DNA of 64,000 nt, taken from Catellatospora vulcania. Its GTDB lineage: Bacteria; Actinomycetota; Actinomycetes; Mycobacteriales; Micromonosporaceae. The translations under genes and the position numbers were made by a program. Within the stretch, counting starts at the first letter, position 1. Each line of letters opens with the position of its first letter. A model generated the notes under the pieces. That model made no database searches and was not told the origin of the DNA. It worked only from the letters and a program-made list of their open reading frames with translations. The DNA is taken from NCBI RefSeq assembly GCF_009720385.1, contig NZ_ML769304.1, forward strand, positions 248,001-312,000, written 5' to 3'. Below, piece by piece: positions 61,882-64,000 of the stretch.

Positions 61882-63078
61882 GTGAAGTCTCCTGCGACCC
61901 CGATCCGCATGTCCGTACTGGCCCTGTCCTACTTCGCGTTCATCAGCCTGGGGCTGCCGGACGGCCTGCTCGGCGTGGCGTGGCCGTCGATGAGCGCCGA
62001 CCTGGACGTCCCCCGGGAGACGATCGGTCTGCTGCTCATCCCGTCGACCTGCGGCTACCTGATCTCCAGCGTTACGGCCGGGTTCGTGCTGTCCAAACTC
62101 GGCGTCGGCCGGCTGCTGGCCGGCAGCACCGCGCTGGCCAGCCTGGCGCTGTTCGGCTACGCCCTGTCCCCCGCGTTCGCGTTCACCATGGCCGCCGCCC
62201 TGTTCGCCGGTTTCGCGGGCGGCGCGATCGACGCGGGCCTCAACGCGTACGCCGCGTCGGCGTTCGGCCCGCGGCACATGAACTGGTTGCACGCGTTCTT
62301 CGGGCTGGGCGTGGCGATGGGCCCGCTCATCATGACCGCCGCCATCCAGTACGGCAACGCGTGGCGGCCCGGCTACTTCGTGGTCGCGACCGGGCAGGCA
62401 GTGCTCGCCGTCGCGTTCGTGCTCACCGCCCGGCAGTGGACGCAGCGGCCGGCGCCCGAGCACGCCGCGCACGAGACGCACGGCGGCCCGATCCGGGCCC
62501 GGGACACGCTCAAGCTGCCCGCGGTCTGGTTCAGCGTGCTCACCATCGCGGTGTACGTCGCGCTGGAGGTCGCCGCGGGCCTGTTCGCGTACCAGCTGCT
62601 CACCGAGGGCCGGGGCATGAGCGACGCGGTCGCGGGGGTCTGCGTGTCGGCGTACTGGGGCAGCCTGTTCGTGGGCCGGGTGCTGCAGGGCTTCGCAGCC
62701 CACCGGTTCCTGCCGGGCCAGACCGTGGTGTGGTCGATCGGCGGGATGGCCGCGGGGGCGGTGCTGGTGGCGATCCCCGGGCCGGGCTGGCTGGCCGCGT
62801 TCGGGTTCATGGTCATCGGCTTCGCGGCGGCGGCGGTGTTCCCGCTGTTCACGCTGCTGACCGCGGAGCGGGTCGGGGTCGCGCACGCCGACCGGACCAT
62901 CGGCCTGCAGATGGCGGGCGCGGGCCTCGGCGGCTCCATCATCCCGGCGATCATCGGCGTGGTGCTGGGCACGTGGGGCGTCAACGCGCTCGGCCTCAGC
63001 CTCGTCGTGCTCGCGGCCGCCCTGATCGTCGCGTACCTGGCCGCGACCCGGACCCGGCACCCGCAGCCGACCGCGTGA
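61882..63078 (+). CDS. MFS transporter
   Basis: 398-aa polytopic protein with twelve helices in two halves. [21 protein letters not shown] begins helix 1 (in adjoining pieces). The loop motif [13 protein letters not shown] follows helix 2, and [13 protein letters not shown] and [17 protein letters not shown] resemble FucP/sugar-porter-like and BsPTS-type MFS proteins. A charged loop lies at the middle ([15 protein letters not shown]). The substrate is unknown. GTG 61882 is set by the upstream hexamer. Confidence 0.88.
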   Translation: MKSPATPIRMSVLALSYFAFISLGLPDGLLGVAWPSMSADLDVPRETIGLLLIPSTCGYLISSVTAGFVLSKLGVGRLLAGSTALASLALFGYALSPAFAFTMAAALFAGFAGGAIDAGLNAYAASAFGPRHMNWLHAFFGLGVAMGPLIMTAAIQYGNAWRPGYFVVATGQAVLAVAFVLTARQWTQRPAPEHAAHETHGGPIRARDTLKLPAVWFSVLTIAVYVALEVAAGLFAYQLLTEGRGMSDAVAGVCVSAYWGSLFVGRVLQGFAAHRFLPGQTVVWSIGGMAAGAVLVAIPGPGWLAAFGFMVIGFAAAAVFPLFTLLTAERVGVAHADRTIGLQMAGAGLGGSIIPAIIGVVLGTWGVNALGLSLVVLAAALIVAYLAATRTRHPQPTA

Positions 63079-63113
63079 CCGAGCCCGCGGGCGCGTGAGC
63101 GACAATCGCGTTC

Positions 63114-63494
63114 ATGAACGTGGTGGCTCAGGTGTTCGCGGTGCTCGCCGGTCTGCTGCATGTGCTCATCTTCACGATGGAGAGCGTGCTGTTCCGCCGC
63201 CCACAGGTGCACGGGCGGTTCCGGGTGCGCTCCCAGGACCTCGACGCGGTCCGGCCGTGGGCCTTCAACCAGGGCTTCTACAACCTGTTCCTGGCCCTGG
63301 GCGCGCTGGGCGGCGTGGTGGCCGTGCACACCGGACACGCCGCCGTCGGCTCGGCCGTCGCCCTGTTCGGCTGCGCCTGCATGCTCGGCGCGGCCGTGGT
63401 GCTGGTCGCCACCGACCGCCGGATGGCCCGCGCCGCCGTCATCCAGGGCCTGACCCCGCTGGTCGCCCTGGCTGCCGCGCTGCTCGCCGGCTGA
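63114..63494 (+). CDS. DUF1304 membrane protein
   Basis: 126 aa with four hydrophobic helices: [55 protein letters not shown] and a terminal [14 protein letters not shown]. The block [15 protein letters not shown], then [15 protein letters not shown], is the DUF1304 signature (YwhQ/YqjF-like). Function unknown. Confidence 0.85.
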   Translation: MNVVAQVFAVLAGLLHVLIFTMESVLFRRPQVHGRFRVRSQDLDAVRPWAFNQGFYNLFLALGALGGVVAVHTGHAAVGSAVALFGCACMLGAAVVLVATDRRMARAAVIQGLTPLVALAAALLAG

Positions 63495-63676
63495 TCAACG
63501 CCAGGTCAGCGAGGGTTCGGCCGGCAACGCGGCCCCGGAGCCCGACACGACGGCGCGGTGCGGCGATCTGCGCAGCACACGCCTCCGAGAGCGCGATCGC
63601 AGGGTACCGTCCAGGGTGGCAGTTCTGCCCGGGTAGCGTACTGATGACCCGGAATTGTCGAGCAGAAGGCGGAACA

Positions 63677-64000
63677 TTGAGCCAGGAGCCCTCAGCGGCC
63701 ACGTCCGAAGAGACCGTCACCTTCGCCGACCTCGGCCTGCGGCCCGAGTTGACGAAGGCGCTCTCGGCGCTGGGCTACGAGGAGCCGACGCCGATCCAGC
63801 GTGAGGCCATCGGCCCGCTGCTGGCCGGCAAGGACCTGCTGGGGCAGGCCGCCACCGGCACCGGCAAGACCGCTGCGTTCGCCCTGCCGCTGCTGCAGCA
63901 GTGGGCCGACAGCGCCGACGGCCGCACCAGCGTCGACCCGACCGCGCTGATCCTCGTGCCCACCCGCGAGCTGGCCGTGCAGGTGTCCGAGGCGGTCCAC
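63677..64000 (+). CDS. DEAD-box RNA helicase, N-terminal part (cut by window end)
   Basis: First 108 codons of an ATP-dependent RNA helicase. Q motif [14 protein letters not shown] ... [14 protein letters not shown], Walker [21 protein letters not shown] and motif Ia [11 protein letters not shown] are intact. The start is a TTG at 63677, with agaaggcgg 5 nt upstream. The remaining motifs (DEAD, SAT, HRIGR) would lie beyond the window. The 182 bp before it show no gene. Confidence 0.9.
   Translation, partial: MSQEPSAATSEETVTFADLGLRPELTKALSALGYEEPTPIQREAIGPLLAGKDLLGQAATGTGKTAAFALPLLQQWADSADGRTSVDPTALILVPTRELAVQVSEAVH

Overview
The window is very GC-rich DNA, dense with genes on both strands. 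It looks like the chromosome of a filamentous actinomycete, most plausibly Micromonosporaceae (Micromonospora/Actinoplanes/Catellatospora type); the genus is inferred from protein style, codon bias and the SARP, MEDS and DUF families. Many genes have a -10-like TANNNT hexamer 6-7 nt before an ATG or GTG, the layout of leaderless actinobacterial transcripts. I used this to choose many starts. I see no rRNA, tRNA, CRISPR, transposase, phage or plasmid genes.

Layout. 0-3.2 kb: carbohydrate ABC importer (binding lipoprotein and two permeases). 3.3-10.8 kb: DUF4419, zinc-type CDF exporter, membrane/spermidine-synthase-like fusion, GNAT-aminotransferase fusion, XRE regulator, a small unknown, a lone HflX N-domain. 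10.9-13.8 kb: a copper/haem pair, namely a polytopic protein fused to a DyP peroxidase and a cupredoxin lipoprotein. 13.9-18.5 kb: VOC protein, EamA exporter divergent from a MocR regulator, methyltransferase, secreted esterase. 18.7-21.4 kb: FIST sensor plus GAF-GAF-GGDEF cyclase. 21.6-33.0 kb: secreted Cys-paired protein, a 1028-aa ATPase-TPR-SARP regulator, DUF6817, glutathionyl-hydroquinone-reductase-like protein, DUF1963, nnrD, phosphatase, SDR, NCS2 permease. 33.1-37.7 kb: GGDEF-EAL protein and a secreted discoidin/beta-helix enzyme under a LacI-type palindrome. 38.1-39.4 kb: MEDS-STAS and HATPase pair of a stress-sigma switch. 39.4-43.1 kb: two-component system divergent from an ABC-2 exporter, with an inverted repeat between them. 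43.2-46.7 kb: membrane proteins, a second esterase and its likely PadR regulator.

46.8-52.2 kb holds RNA-repair genes. There is an RtcB ligase and, beyond one secreted DUF3103 gene, a 933-aa protein joining an MJ1316/DUF504 end-recognition domain, an EEP phosphodiesterase, a 2H phosphoesterase and a eukaryote-like poly(A) polymerase module. This is the most unusual locus in the window.

52.3-58.5 kb: glutathione-independent formaldehyde dehydrogenase, then an IclR-controlled divergent catabolic cluster (ornithine-cyclodeaminase-like enzyme, amidohydrolase, M19-like protein) and a methyltransferase. 58.5-60.2 kb: a nest of palindromic repeats (two of three copies of a 55-bp element), a 37-aa membrane ORF, and a TerC transporter behind a yybP-ykoY manganese riboswitch. 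60.2-64 kb: unknown protein, HIBADH-type reductase, MFS transporter, DUF1304 protein and the start of a DEAD-box helicase cut by the window end.
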